DNA of 45,167 nt, from positions 121,942,622-121,987,788 of the forward strand of contig JBOZIK010000001.1 in the NCBI GenBank assembly GCA_051453625.1, given 5' to 3'. This document shows, piece after piece, positions 32,201 through 43,840 of this stretch. The notes under the pieces were generated by a model that was not told the DNA's origin, ran no database searches, and saw only the letters and a program-made list of their open reading frames with translations. A program made the translations under genes and the position numbers. The stretch is from Welwitschia mirabilis. Lineage: Eukaryota > Gnetophyta > Gnetopsida > Welwitschiales. How positions within the stretch are numbered: position 1 is the first letter of the stretch; each line of letters starts with the position of its first letter.

Positions 32201-33698
32201 GAGCATTTTAAACTACCTTTCTAGGTACTCCAATTGTTGTAGTAGGATCAAGATTATTTGTTATCATAGGTGCTAGCGGCATGCATAAGAATTTTACATA
32301 ATACCATTGATAGTAAAAGATCTTTGAAAGTCTAAATTATGATGAATTAAATAATCTACGGATATTCAATAGATATAGAGGGATCATTAGAGGAGTTACA
32401 TATCTCTAAGTATCTTAGAAGATCTTACTCTTTCAAATGATCTTTTCTTGTGAAAGGAAGAACAACATCATAAAATTATTTAAAAGGAATTTGCAAAATG
32501 TATGAAATATCTATATTAGAGCATTCTAATAACCCATTATGAATTTCATTAGCTAATATATATAATATATATAATAAGAGGCTAAGGCCATGTCCATAGC
32601 CCTAATGTTGACAACTACTACCATTGAGATGTAAGAAATCTATGGAATACCACAAAAAAAGAAACTTAAAAAAAAAGATATGAAAATTAGGAACTAAAGT
32701 TATTCCATGTTCTTTAGTAGAGAAAGACTATTCACAATTTTTTGGTCATTTCTTTAATATACATATAGATAATGAGAATGCAATTGAATCATTGGATGTA
32801 ATACAATTAGTAATAATAATTGATTAGAATCATTGGATGCAATGAAATAAGGAAAAAAACAACATAAGAGATCCTTAATGTAAACCTAAAAATGAAAGTT
32901 GTATGTTCAATTCTATAATGCTGAGATAATCTCTAGGAGGAGGTAGAATTAAAGAAAATTTAATAATAACAACTATAAATAAAATAAATAAAAATAAACA
33001 AATAGAGATATTTATGAAATGGTTAGATTGCCTATGATGAATTATAGCATTAGCAATTGATAATTCCAATCCAAAATGAATCAATTACAAAATAAATATA
33101 AAGAATTCTATGTTAAAAATAAGGAAATAGGATTTAAGTAAAGCATTCAAAGGCAAAAATTATTGTAATCTAATGAAGTTTAGAATATGTATTTCCCATT
33201 ATTTCAAATCAAGTGTAGAAACTTAATTACTCTTATCATCTCCACTAGGATAGTTTTCTTATGAGTCTTTCTAGAACTATCATATAATTTTACATTATGA
33301 TAACTAGTTTTAAATTTACAAGATAGTAAATTAGCATAACATACTCTTTAATAGAAAACATTTCATATCATAAAGCAATAAAAAAAGTAACTTTGTGCAT
33401 TGTCCTATATTTTGCAAATAGAGATAAATAGTCATAGTAGAAATAATACTTTACTAAATATAAAAAGATAGTATTAGCTATCAAAATAAGAAGAAAGTCA
33501 TGAATAAAATTTCTCCCTTTAGAATATATAAGAGAGGTAGCAATTATTAATATTTAAAATAAGGTAAAGGAAATGGAGATAGATGAATAAAAAGAATAAA
33601 TAAAATTAGTAGCATCAATCATCAAATGTAACTTGAGAGAATAGGATCATGGTTAAGAAGTGAAAGGCTGAAGCCTCACGTTATGCTTCTTACCTCCC
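29211..33698. other. no gene recognised; AT-rich intergenic or ancient repeats
   Basis: Both strands contain only short frames without family motifs. Visible features are a run of 15 T at 30119-30133 and a diverged direct duplication (about 32030-32250 with 33425-33650, sharing GATAAGGTAATAGAAGTAAA-like and GAATAAATAAAAT-like stretches). A 61-codon minus frame at 30385-30570 has no recognisable product. The region most likely consists of unrecognisable transposon remains. Confidence 0.5.
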
Positions 33699-34078
33699 TA
33701 TCATATCCCATATTTTGTAAACCTTAATTACTTGAATATTAAGGATATTAAGCTTTTAATCAAATGATGAATTAATCTTCCTTAAAGGCCTTATCAAAAT
33801 AAGATGGTATTTTAAAATAACCTTAGTTTGTAATTTTAATACTTCATCATGAAAATGATAATAACTATGTTAGAAGGTTTTTATGAGAAAACCTATTAAT
33901 ACATTTAAAATTAGATAACTCACATGATAAAACTAATAAATTGAAAATTTTAGGAGGACATAATAATAAATTTTTGGTAAACGTGATAAGTGTACTAAGT
34001 GTACTACATTATGAATAAACATTTTCTTTCTTATGTTGTGTGATTGACAAATTTTATGCACTATGAAATAAATGAGCA

Positions 34079-34769
34079 NNNNNNNNNNNNNNNNNNNNNN
34101 NNNNNNNNNNNNNNNNNNNNNNNNNNNNNNNNNNNNNNNNNNNNNNNNNNNNNNNNNNNNNNNNNNNNNNNNNNNNNNNNNNNNNNNNNNNNNNNNNNNN
34201 NNNNNNNNNNNNNNNNNNNNNNNNNNNNNNNNNNNNNNNNNNNNNNNNNNNNNNNNNNNNNNNNNNNNNNNNNNNNNNNNNNNNNNNNNNNNNNNNNNNN
34301 NNNNNNNNNNNNNNNNNNNNNNNNNNNNNNNNNNNNNNNNNNNNNNNNNNNNNNNNNNNNNNNNNNNNNNNNNNNNNNNNNNNNNNNNNNNNNNNNNNNN
34401 NNNNNNNNNNNNNNNNNNNNNNNNNNNNNNNNNNNNNNNNNNNNNNNNNNNNNNNNNNNNNNNNNNNNNNNNNNNNNNNNNNNNNNNNNNNNNNNNNNNN
34501 NNNNNNNNNNNNNNNNNNNNNNNNNNNNNNNNNNNNNNNNNNNNNNNNNNNNNNNNNNNNNNNNNNNNNNNNNNNNNNNNNNNNNNNNNNNNNNNNNNNN
34601 NNNNNNNNNNNNNNNNNNNNNNNNNNNNNNNNNNNNNNNNNNNNNNNNNNNNNNNNNNNNNNNNNNNNNNNNNNNNNNNNNNNNNNNNNNNNNNNNNNNN
34701 NNNNNNNNNNNNNNNNNNNNNNNNNNNNNNNNNNNNNNNNNNNNNNNNNNNNNNNNNNNNNNNNNNNNN
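34079..34769. other. assembly gap (691 N)
   Basis: The homologous interval in the other LTR (about 15055-15302) is roughly 245 bp. The N count is therefore either wrong or includes an insertion of about 450 bp. Confidence 0.7.
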
Positions 34770-34960
34770 AAAATCTAGCATGAGGAAATGATGTATGTAA
34801 TTAACCTTACTAATTAAAGCAAGTAAGTTACTCACCCTAGTTAGATGCATGATTCATAAATATGAATTCTATTTTTATACTTCAACGTTACTTATTACTT
34901 ATCCCACTTATCAATGATAAATCATGTGATCTTATGATCTTAAGCTATGTGCCTTTTTCT

Positions 34961-34980
34961 TATATATATATATATATATA
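34961..34980 (+). promoter_or_regulatory. possible TATA box / TA microsatellite of the second LTR
   Basis: Ten TA units precede ACACAAAAAGAGAGAG and a CT-rich stretch. The homologous LTR has a shorter TA run at 14846-14858, so a promoter TATA box seems to have expanded into a microsatellite here. Confidence 0.5.
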
Positions 34981-36600
34981 CACAAAAAGAGAGAGAAAGA
35001 GATCATTTTATCTCTTGTGAANNNNNNNNNNCATGCAAGTGCATTTCCTTCTTTCCTCACTTTTTCTTTCATTCTTTTACTTATGGAGCTTTGAGCTTAG
35101 AGCTAGGAAGTCTTGAGCTTGGATCTTTATTAATCTTCAACTATCAAGGACTCACTAATCTTTCCAAGAAAGCACTTTAATCATGTTATCAATATGATCT
35201 ATTTTAGTATTTTAGTAGGATGATGTAATATCATATTAGATTACTATTTATAATATATCATAAAATTATGTTATTTCTTTTCATTGGCTCTCACCATGAT
35301 ATGGGGAGATTTGAGGGATCTTTTATGCTTAGTGATAGAGTTTACTAAAGGATGATTATGGCCAAGTGACTACTTCAAGAATTCAGTATATACTTAGGTA
35401 CCCATATTTATTTTGTAGTAATATATGTAATAATATATTTTTCATTCATCATGCATTAGGTCTATCTTATTAGGGGTAAATTCTAATCTTCAAAAGTCTT
35501 TTTTAGACTAGTACTCCGTTATGGTAATCCTAAGGCTCATCATAAATGCTTTTGTGAATTGATTTAATTTTCCTTTCTAAATTTATTTCTGTTAGTAGTA
35601 TTTAGTAAATTTATAATATAAATAATTATTTTATCTAGTGTACTTATTATTTTAATAATTTAAATTATTATATAATTAGTTGTTGAACCTCTACTATATT
35701 TTCTTTAGTGAAAGTTAAATTTCCAGAAAAGGGACATGGGTTAAAAACATTATAGTTTATTAATTAGTAGGTATAAATTAGTGAAATATTTTTTATAAGT
35801 CTAAGATTGTGTTTTGATTTTGAAAATGTAAAAAAATAATTTTTCTTGTGCGTTATAATTTTTAAGAAATTTATTTATTAAAATATATTAGGGAATAAAA
35901 GTAAAAAATAGAAAGTAATTAATTTATACTTTTGTAACTAATAATTAAGATATCTACAAACATAATTCTAATTTGTAGGAAATTCAACAAGATTTCTAAA
36001 AAATATTGAATTATTTAAAAACTCAAAGTATTTTAAAAGTTATGATCATTTTAGTGTTGTGTAGTAGGACAGTAATTTTAGAAAATTTAATAGTTTTTAA
36101 CCTTAAATCATGACCTTAGAAATAATATTTTTAGAATTCCAAGATAGGTTAAGTTAGTTTTTAAGGATCCTATTATGAATGTAGTTTATGAAAAATTATT
36201 GTAATTTATTTTTATGAAAAATTATTGTAATTTATTTTTTTACTTAATGATTAATTAATTATTTGATATTAACATCTCCTTAGAGTTAAAAAATGTTATA
36301 ATTAATGTTCTAAATCATAGAAAATTTTTACATAGAATTTTATAGCAAAATTTTTATATATAAAATAAGTTTCTATAAATAGCCTTAAGCTACATTACTT
36401 AGAAATAATATTTCATTAGGAAAAATATGTCTTTTATCTTTTTTGTTTATCCTACTTTGAATGTGCATGCCTATGGGAGTTTCTACCTCAGTAGTTAAGT
36501 AACATAAATAGTCTTTGATTTATCACTAATTTTCTTGACTTATAATATAACTATGTGAGTCTTGAATAAAGTATTATATAGTGAAAACCATGCTTAAGCC

Positions 36601-37802
36601 TGATTAACTTTATAGTACAATGTCTCAAATTTACAGCCAAGTTAGAAGCATAGTTATCATTCTTCCTTAGGATAACATGGGTTTAGGTTCAAAATTACAC
36701 TAACCTAAATCTTAATGTAAATTAAAAAGTAAAGAAAGAAAGGAAAATGATTGAGTATAGATTTAAGTTGAAATTTTTCTTTATAGAAGAGGGAAAAAAC
36801 TAGCTTCAAAGTATCACTAATTTGTCTAAAGCAATCCTTCAATCCATTTTTATCCATTTGCCTTCCTAAAAAACAACCCAAATCATCAAGTGCTTATGGT
36901 CCAATTCATAGGACATAATCTCATTCATCATTTAATAAATGATGAATCTGACTTAAGTCTTAAATAATAATATAAAATAAGGACTCATAAAGTACTCAAC
37001 ATTTATGAAATTAAAAGACTAAGTAATAAAGTGGAATTTGTATAATTAAATTAAACTTGATAGTTAAAGAAGTTAACTAAGCATCCTAATTATGATATTA
37101 CTTATGAATCAAGACTAAAGGCAAAATAGCTTTTGTATCACATAAGAACAAATTTACAGAAAAGGATTAAAAAAGTAGAAAGAACTCTTCAGCAATCCTC
37201 AAAGACTAGCTCACTACCCTAAAGATTTACCTAGAAAGCCATCACAAGTCTATGCTCTAAGGTTTCCAATTTCTCCAAGGTAAAGATGAAAATAATGAAG
37301 GGTTTCAGGCCTTTTGTAGGACGATATGGGGGGAAGGGGTGGTTACAACTCTTGGCTTGTAGCGTTAGGTAGAAGCTTCATCATTTAGTATTAGGTACAT
37401 AAGATTCTATCTTATAATAATAAGGAGATAAGATTATATCCTCTAGCATTAGGTGGAATCTTCATCATTTAGCATTTGGTGGAGGTTGTCTTGTAGCATT
37501 TGGTGGAGATCATCACATAACTCTAATACTACCTCCACATGCCTCTACCACATGTCTACTATCTATTGCCATCTCATATCTCCATTGCCATTGTGATTTT
37601 GTATAGAATTATGTCCACCTTCTACCATGTGTTTCAAAGTGCTAAATATCTGCAATTTAATATAGATAAAAGCATAACATTCAATTTAATTTTAAAAATA
37701 ATATAAGACATATTTTATGATTAAATAATTAAATTAAGATCTTCATTTATAATAAATTGGCCTAAAACACTTGATCTAAATGCCGATTTTTACCTGTTAA
37801 CA
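36601..37802 (-). repeat. 3' LTR of the Athila-like element
   Basis: 36601 (plus TGATTAACTTTATAG) is the outer edge. Similarity with the 5' LTR is visible from 36601 to about 37200, where the window's copy ends. The other edge is a guess: plus-strand CCTGTTAACACA at about 37792-37803 would give a minus-strand start of TGTGTTAACAGG or TGTTAACAGG. Inside, TAGCATTTGGTGGA-like motifs recur at 37396-37520. Confidence 0.6.
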
Positions 37803-39239
37803 CATCCTGTAATTAGTCTTTTAATATTACTTTAGCAAAAACTTGATAACAAAATGCTTAAATATGAAAAATTTGTCTATCTCAAGAGTAAATCAAGTGT
37901 GTGATTGATATAACTTGACAAATTTTATGACCACTTTTATGTGATTAAGGCATCGAAGTGAAAAATTCTAGTGAAAATTGAGATGCCATACCCCCTAACC
38001 AAAACTTGTCTTTATTTTCAAAGTTTATGATAAAAACATTAAGTTCTTTGAGAACATAGGTATAAACAGATTGTGAAGAGGTCTTTTATTGAAAACAATA
38101 TAAGTTAAGCTAAGGAAAAAGGTAATCTATTTACAACTAAACATGTGATAAGTGGAAAAACTATCTATAAAAAAGTTTTATGCCTTAGGAGTTATTTCTT
38201 ATAAAAATGATATAAAGTAGAATGTAGTGAAGCGATGCAAGATAAATAAGACAGAAAATGCATGAATGAATTAAAATCAAAAACCAATAAATAAATAAGT
38301 GAACTATCCTAAGTTATTAGCCCTTTATTATTTTTTTATAGTTTTTAATGAACCACATTATCAACCAAGATAAGTTTTAACCAATTAACCTATAGGGATC
38401 TAAGGAATTGAAGTAAATCCTAAGTACGAAAGTTAAAAGATAATAGTTCACATAAGGAATCTAATTCTCATCTTTTTGTTCCTTTATTTTTCATTTCTAC
38501 CTTTACATATGTCCTTAGTATTATGTCTTTAAAGCACATTAAGCATCCATTGTTATGACATTTTTTATCAATAGAGTTAAGCATGTTATATTATGCAGAA
38601 ATTAGTGTCACATTACCAATGCATGTTTATAGCCCTAATGTAGTTGAACATGTCATAATTAGATCATTAGAACTACATTGCTAGTAAGTGTCCATAGACC
38701 TGATGTAGTTAACTTAAACCAAGTACATGATTAATGTTATGTGCTTTTGGAGAAGAGATATATTATTTTCCTTTTTTCATCTTCTCATGGTCATTTTTTC
38801 ATGCACTTTTAAGGGGTCATTAGCTCATTATCCTAGTTAAGATAAATCTTGTTCCTACTAATAAATTTTTACTTAAACAAAACATTTGAAGGTAAAATCC
38901 ACATTTTTAATCAAGTTTTAGCAATACCAAATATCCTAAGTAAATGTACTTTTAACTAGCCTATTAGAAATAAGCATTCTTTCCCTTAAAAGCCCATAAA
39001 TAAACTTGATCTTAACCATTACTTAGGTGATAGCATGATTTCTTATTATTGATTTTTTATTTTAAGGGATTTTAACCTGGCTCAGTAAGTCTTCAAAACT
39101 TATGGGTTGAGGGTTTGGATGAATGATTTATGAGTTTGATAAAGTAAATTAACAATGGTTTAGTGAATGGCAAGGTTTAAAAGGGTGGCAAGATGAGTGA
39201 TAATGTTTTAGACTATGCCCATTAATTTTAAGGAGTTGA
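37803..39239 (-). other. Athila region between RNase H linker and 3' LTR; no gene readable
   Basis: Integrase should lie here but I cannot recognise its zinc-binding or catalytic motifs in any frame. Either it is too decayed or it is deleted: 1.4 kb is about right for integrase alone but short for integrase plus an envelope-like gene. Confidence 0.5.
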
Positions 39240-39613
39240 CTATTTTTGAGATTTTCAATGAGTGGAAAAAACTTTTTTTATTAAGAAGGGTCCTTTTCAC
39301 TTAGCTATTACTTTTCCTAGAAAAAGATGTAAGCATGAGTTATATAGCAAGTCTAGTTCTCCCTCCTAAAAAGTATGGACTATCCTAGAAGAAATATTTA
39401 AATTGGCTTAAGAATCTCTTTTTATCATTAATGGTCTAGTGTAAATGGATAGTTTTAGAGACTAAGTAATTAGTGATATCTACAAATCAAGGTATTTATT
39501 TAACTAAAAAGAGATGTTCATCAGGAAAAGTATCATTAATAGGTAAATATGTTTGCAAATTATTTAGAGATATGCAAGAAAGGTAATCCATGATAAAATT
39601 ATCAAATCCTTTT
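39240..39613 (-). pseudogene. Athila RNase H-integrase linker
   Basis: The minus strand gives FPDEHLFLVK, FVDISNYLVSKTI, KKRFLSQFKYFF and DSPYFL, matching the Athila linker pattern FPDExLFxV, WYADIxNYLxxG and RKKFLxxxxxYxWDDPYLF. Four or more stops interrupt it. Confidence 0.7.
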
Positions 39614-39940
39614 TTATTCTTTATCTCTAAATGGAATTCTTATAGGAGAGGATCCATCTGATAAGACATGATTTAAATCCTTTTTGGCAAAAAGGTATCT
39701 AAGGGCTAAGTGATTAGTGTAAATGACTATCTTAGATCTTAAAAGATATTGTGTAAATTTTTCAAAGTTAAAGACAATAGCCAGAATCTTCTTTTCTATG
39801 ATGGTATAGTTGATTTGAGACTCATTTAAGGTTTTACTAGCATAGTTAATCACAGTTGGATTTTTATCAACTCTTTTCCCTAAAATAACTCCTACTGTGA
39901 AGTTACTAGCATTTGAAATATATTTAAAAGGTAATTTCCA
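39614..39940 (-). pseudogene. Athila RNase H
   Basis: An open frame of 79 codons reads INYASKTLNESQINYTIIEK, then AIVFNFEKFTQYLL and TNHLALRYLFAKKDL; upstream FTVGVILGKRVDKNPTV joins it. These match gypsy RNase H (DASDxAVGAVLGQR, YYASRTLNxAQxNYTTTEKE and TDHxALKYLxxKKD). The first catalytic Asp region (DASD) reads NAS, and the TDH Asp has become Asn, a G-to-A type change. The conserved Glu reads Glu (TIIEKK). It would have degraded the RNA strand during reverse transcription. Confidence 0.8.
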
Positions 39941-39949
39941 ATTGGGTGG

Positions 39950-40905
39950 TTGGATAATGGGTGTGGAAGTTAGTTTTCTTTAAGTTGTTCAAATGCATTT
40001 TGACACTCTGGAGTCCAGTTGAAGAAGAAGTTCTTATTTAAAAGATCATACAAAGGCATAGATATTTTACTAAAATCCTTCATAAATCACCTATAATATC
40101 CTACATGCCCCAAGAATGATCTAATACATCTTTGTTTTTTGAGAGTTGGTAGGTATGTGATTAAGAATATTTTAGTGGGATCTATGTGAATTTCCTCTTT
40201 AGAGATGATAGGTCCTATAAATATGTCTTGATTTACCATAAAATGGAATTTTTCCTAGTTGAGTGCAAGAAATTTTTCCATTGTTCTTTAGAGAACACAT
40301 TCTAAGTTTCTCAAACAATGGTTAAATGAGGTTCCATAAACCTAGAAGTCATCAATGAAGATTGCAAAACCTGAATCTAATAAGTTGAAGAAGATTCAGA
40401 ACATGCAACATTGGAAAGTCGTAGGTGTATTACATAGGCCAAAGGGCATTTGTTTGTAATCAAATTTTTCATAGGGGTAAGTGAAGGTGGTTTTCTCTTG
40501 ATTCTTGGGACAATTTCAATCTAGTTATAACTTGAGTAACTATCCAATAAATAATAAATAGAGTCTCCTATGAATTATTCTGAACTTTGATTTTAGAAAA
40601 GAAAGAGAATAATGATCTTTCCTAGACATAGCATTTAATTTTCTATAATCAATACACATCATCCATTTTATAGTGGGTTTGGTAGGGATAAGTTCATTAT
40701 GATCATTAGGAATAAGAATAATTCCTAATTTCTTAGCTATTATATGAGTTATACTTACCCATTTGCTATCTGAAATAGAGTAGATAGTCCCATTTTCAAG
40801 AAGTTTAATTACTTTATTTTTAATAATTTCCCTCATAGTTAGGTTTATTCTATGTTGTGATTCAATGGATGGTTTAACATATTCCTTTAAATAGATATGA
40901 TTCAT
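39950..40905 (-). pseudogene. Athila reverse transcriptase
   Basis: The first 121 codons (40905-40540) read VKPSIESQHRINLTMREIIK, then GTIYSISDSKWVSITHI and MMCIDYRKLNAMSRKDHYSL, a clear match to Athila RT (VKPSxExQRRLNPxMxExVK, GIIYPISDSKWVSPV and RVCIDYRKLNxxTRKDHFPLPF). After shifts the frame resumes with KTTFTYPYEKFDYKQMPFGL, then CNTPTTFQCCM and FIDDF-VYGTSF; the catalytic FxDD is kept but followed by a stop. RHF-like FHFMVNQDIFIGPIIS follows. Stops and at least two frameshifts make it inactive. Confidence 0.85.
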
Positions 40906-40956
40906 GCAAATACTAGGGTCAATGCCTCTAATGTTAGAGAGAATCCATCCTATTTC

Positions 40957-41148
40957 TTATTTGTTCTTCCTTAAGATTCTAAGCAATTGATCTTCTTCAG
41001 ATGGGATTAATAAAAAGTTTATGACTACTAGAAAGATGAAATTATTCCTTAAGAAAGTGTATTTTAGATCATCTGGTAAGGGTTTAAGTTGCACATCAAA
41101 TGAGATAACTAAACCACCAGAGATAATCGTAGGGACACGGGTCGTCAC
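40957..41148 (-). pseudogene. Athila protease-RT linker
   Basis: The frame includes FDVQLKPLPDDLKYTFL and IPSEEDQLLRILRKNK, matching ELKPLPxHLKYAFL and LxxEQExxLLxVLxxHK that precede RT in Athila elements. It is separated from RT by a stop and a short shift. Confidence 0.75.
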
Positions 41149-41315
41149 TGAGGTGTCTCGCCTGGGCTTACGAGGCTTGCCTTAAGTACATTTTTTGAGA
41201 ACTTTTTGTTTTATTATTTTTGAAAGAATAAGAAGTGGATTCCAAATTTTCAACAAGCCCTTCTATCCTATCTATTTACTCTACCCCTTTGTCATTCAAA
41301 GAAAACTTTATAAAA

Positions 41316-41640
41316 TTAAAGATGTTTAGCTCTATTGTTATCAAATGAAATTTTCATTAATTCATTCTTGTAATTGATTAAGGCATTTGATGTTGCTAAG
41401 AATGGTCTTTCTAATATGACAGATACTATTTGGTTTGATAATTTCTCCATGTCTAAGACCACACAATCTATTAGGAAGTAATAATTATACACTTTAATTA
41501 TAACATTCTTGATGACTCCTAATGGTGTTTTAATAGAGTTATCCACTAATTGGAGTTGGAGTTTTATGTTTTTAAGTCCTTCCAAGCCTAAATCCTTATA
41601 GGTTTTATAAGGGACTAAGTTTACACTGGTTTCATAAATC
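41316..41640 (-). pseudogene. Athila aspartic protease
   Basis: An 89-codon frame reads LQLVDNSIKTPLGVIKNVII, KVYNYYFLIDCVVLDME and VILERPFLATSNALINYKN, matching the C-terminal part of Athila protease (LQLADRSIxxPxGxxEDVLV, PVDFxVLDM and IILGRPFLATxxAxIDVxxG). The conserved Gly before RPF is Glu, again a G-to-A type change. The catalytic DLGA/DSGA motif upstream (above 41585) is not readable. Confidence 0.75.
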
Positions 41641-42550
41641 TAATAAGGCTTGATTAAGAGTTCTATTTCCTAGGGTAATGGTAATTGTGAAATATTCAAG
41701 ATCTTTGTACTTTGGTAGGAAATGGTTTTAGAGAATTGCAGCTATTTGTTGAGCTAAAAAGGCTTAAGATTTAATGTTCATTCACCTTTTTATAGTACAT
41801 AAGTCTTTAAGGAATTTGGAATAGGAAGGGACCTGTTTGATGGCTTCTAGAAGGAGAATATCTATTTTAACTTCTTTGAAAATTTATAGGGCCTCTAATG
41901 GATTTTTGATTATGTTTTCCTTCCTAAGATATTAGGAAAAAGGTAATGGTTTTTTGTAAATAGGCAATGGGTCTTCATTCTTATACTTTTCTTATTTTCT
42001 ATGGGGTTTTGTTTATCCTTAGGCTTCTTTTATGTGGGTGGATTTTTTAGCTCTTTTCCACTCCAAAGGTGTATAGACTTGATCTATTTTAGGTGTTCTA
42101 ACCATTTTATAAATCTTACTCCTTTTGGATTTCGTTAGGTCCTCTTGGCAAGTTTTCTTATTTCTATTTGGCTTTTTCATGAGAGAATGTAGTTGGTAGT
42201 TTGTTAAAGTTGGTTTAGGGTCTATTCAAGCCTTTTATTTATTTGTTATTATCTTTGATTGTTGTCTTTGATTTGCTTGCATTTGTATTTTATTTGCTTG
42301 CATTTATGTTTTCATGAACTTTTTGAAAGTATCCTTCAAGGAATTAGATGAAGTGGTTTGATGATTTAAGGATGAATGGTAAGAATTAGAAGATGAGGGA
42401 AACAAATTTTTAGGTTGGAAATTTTGTTATAGGGTGTTGTCTTTCTTCTGAGAGAAATTTGGATGATTTCACCAACTAGGGTTATAAGTGTTTAAGTAAG
42501 GGTTGTTTTTATGGTTTTGTCATTGTCCTACTGGTTCACTTGTTTGTTAA
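41641..42550 (-). other. gag-protease linker, decayed
   Basis: No domain recognised. The reading frame is broken throughout. Low-complexity coding residues (Lys/Asn/Phe) and position suggest the gag C-terminal and zinc-knuckle region of the Athila polyprotein. Confidence 0.5.
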
Positions 42551-43840
42551 CTATAATTTGGAATAAAGGATAAATAAATGTTTAATGGTTTCATAAGTGT
42601 CAATATGACACTTAGTTTTGGTAACCATAGGTGACGTTGAGGGTAAGGTAGTTAATGATTCTAACTTTCTTGCTAGTTGATCAATTCTATTATTCACCTT
42701 AAAGTTTTTCAAAATCATAAAGATACTAGTTAACTTAACTGAGTGATATGATCTTGAAGGTTCTATGAATTTCTTCCAAATTTTTAATCTTTTAGTTACA
42801 CTTTCTAAATACTTCCAAACCTCATTTAGGAGCATGCTCAAGAAATATTCATGGCTTATCATTTCCATTACTTAATGGTTATCTGTGGATAAACCATTAT
42901 AAAATAAAATTATCTTCCTATCCAGTTCAATACCCTTTTGAGTGCATTTTAATAATAAATCTTTATATCTCTCTAAGATCTGGGAGAAGGTTTCGTGATC
43001 CTTCTATTGAAAGTTCATAATTTCTTTCCTAAGGTCATTTTTCATATTTCTAAGAAAGAAGTTAGAGATAAAATATTTACTAAAGTCTATTAAATTTGTA
43101 ATGGAGAAGGGTTTTAGGGTGTACAACCAGGATTTTGCCCTCTCTTTCAAGGAAAAAGGAAATAAAGTAGGTCTAAGTGCATCATAAGTATTAGGATACT
43201 GAGGGACAATTGATAAGATGTATTCAAATTCCTTAAGGTATAGGTAAGGATCTTCATATTCAATTCCATGGAAATGGAGCAAGAGTTGGATAGTAAAAGG
43301 TTTAAATTCTAGCCTTTGGTTAATAGGTGGTAGTACTATCCAAAAGGATGTTCTTGAGATTTAGAGTTAAAGGTATTATAAAGNNNNNNNNNNNNNNNNN
43401 NNNNNNNNNNNNNNNNNNNNNNNNNNNNNNNNNNNNNNNNNNNNNNNNNNNNNNNNNNNNNNNNNNNNNNNNNNNNNNNNNNNTAAAAGGTTTAAATTCT
43501 AGCCTTTGGTTAATAGGTGGTAGCACTATCCAAAAGGATGTTCTTGAGATTTAGAGTTAAAGGTATTATAAAGGGTTTGCCTAGGTTAATTGACAACAGC
43601 AGTGAGGGCAACTTACCATTTAGCCGTTTCTTCGTAAAGTAATAAGCTTCTAACCTATTGAGCATTTCTTGATTTTATAAGATTTCATTAAAGGGATTAA
43701 GTTGGTTATTTGGATTGTTTTATGAAAAGGCAATTTAATTGTTTTGAGTAGTTGAGGTTTGTTCTTGAGAGTCATCTTAAGCTTGATTCTCATTTTGGGT
43801 TCTAAGTTCTCTCATCCTTTTAAGACCAATAAAGGAGTCC
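42551..43840 (-). pseudogene. Athila gag
   Basis: Start is placed near 43840, where the minus strand reads MDSFIGLKRMRELRTQN. The capsid core at 43282-43004 reads FHGIEYEDPYLYLKEFEYIL, then LRPTLFPFSLKERAKSWLYT and SNFFLRNMKNDLRKEIMNF, matching FHGLxxEDPxxHLxxFxxxC, IRLxLFPFSLxDxAKxWLxxL and KFFPxxKTxxLRxEIxxF. A second frame (42868-42551) has NNRIDQLARKLESL, the usual coiled segment after it. In between, 43294-43573 holds a 100-N gap with duplicated flanks. Stops and shifts are frequent. Confidence 0.8.
43294..43573. other. 100-N gap flanked by a 90-bp duplication with one mismatch
   Basis: Bases 43294-43383 and 43484-43573 match over 90 bp except for one T/C difference (GGTAGTACTATCC versus GGTAGCACTATCC). 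As with the gap at 10860, this looks like unmerged contig ends; the mismatch suggests two haplotypes, close repeat copies or a read error. Confidence 0.85.

Larger units (their letters stand above)
33699..36600 (+). repeat. second Tekay-like LTR, opposite orientation, truncated
   Basis: Starts TATCATATCCCATATTTTG, the same edge as the minus-strand LTR at 15715, and parallels it through the TA run and CT-rich stretch (34961-35170), TTCATTGGCTCTCACCATG (35290), AGTACTCCGTTATGGTAATC and the ACTAAAATGATC block (36010-36165 inverted). It ends at 36601, where the Athila LTR begins. A 691-N gap (34079-34769) replaces about 245 bp present in the other copy, and a 10-N gap lies at 35022-35031. Whether it is a solo LTR or part of a full element cannot be told here. 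Confidence 0.7.

Noticed and set aside
35290-35310. GGCTCTCACCATG as a primer-binding site with an LTR running right from 35299
   Set aside because: It resembles an iMet site with two bases missing, and the same is seen at 14527-14540, but the TATA/CT-rich promoter pattern and the edges at 33699 and 15715 fit a longer LTR containing it. Kept as an alternative only.
37396-37520. TAGCATTTGGTGGA repeats as a CRISPR-like array
   Set aside because: Three imperfect copies with irregular spacing inside a plant LTR; no basis for CRISPR.
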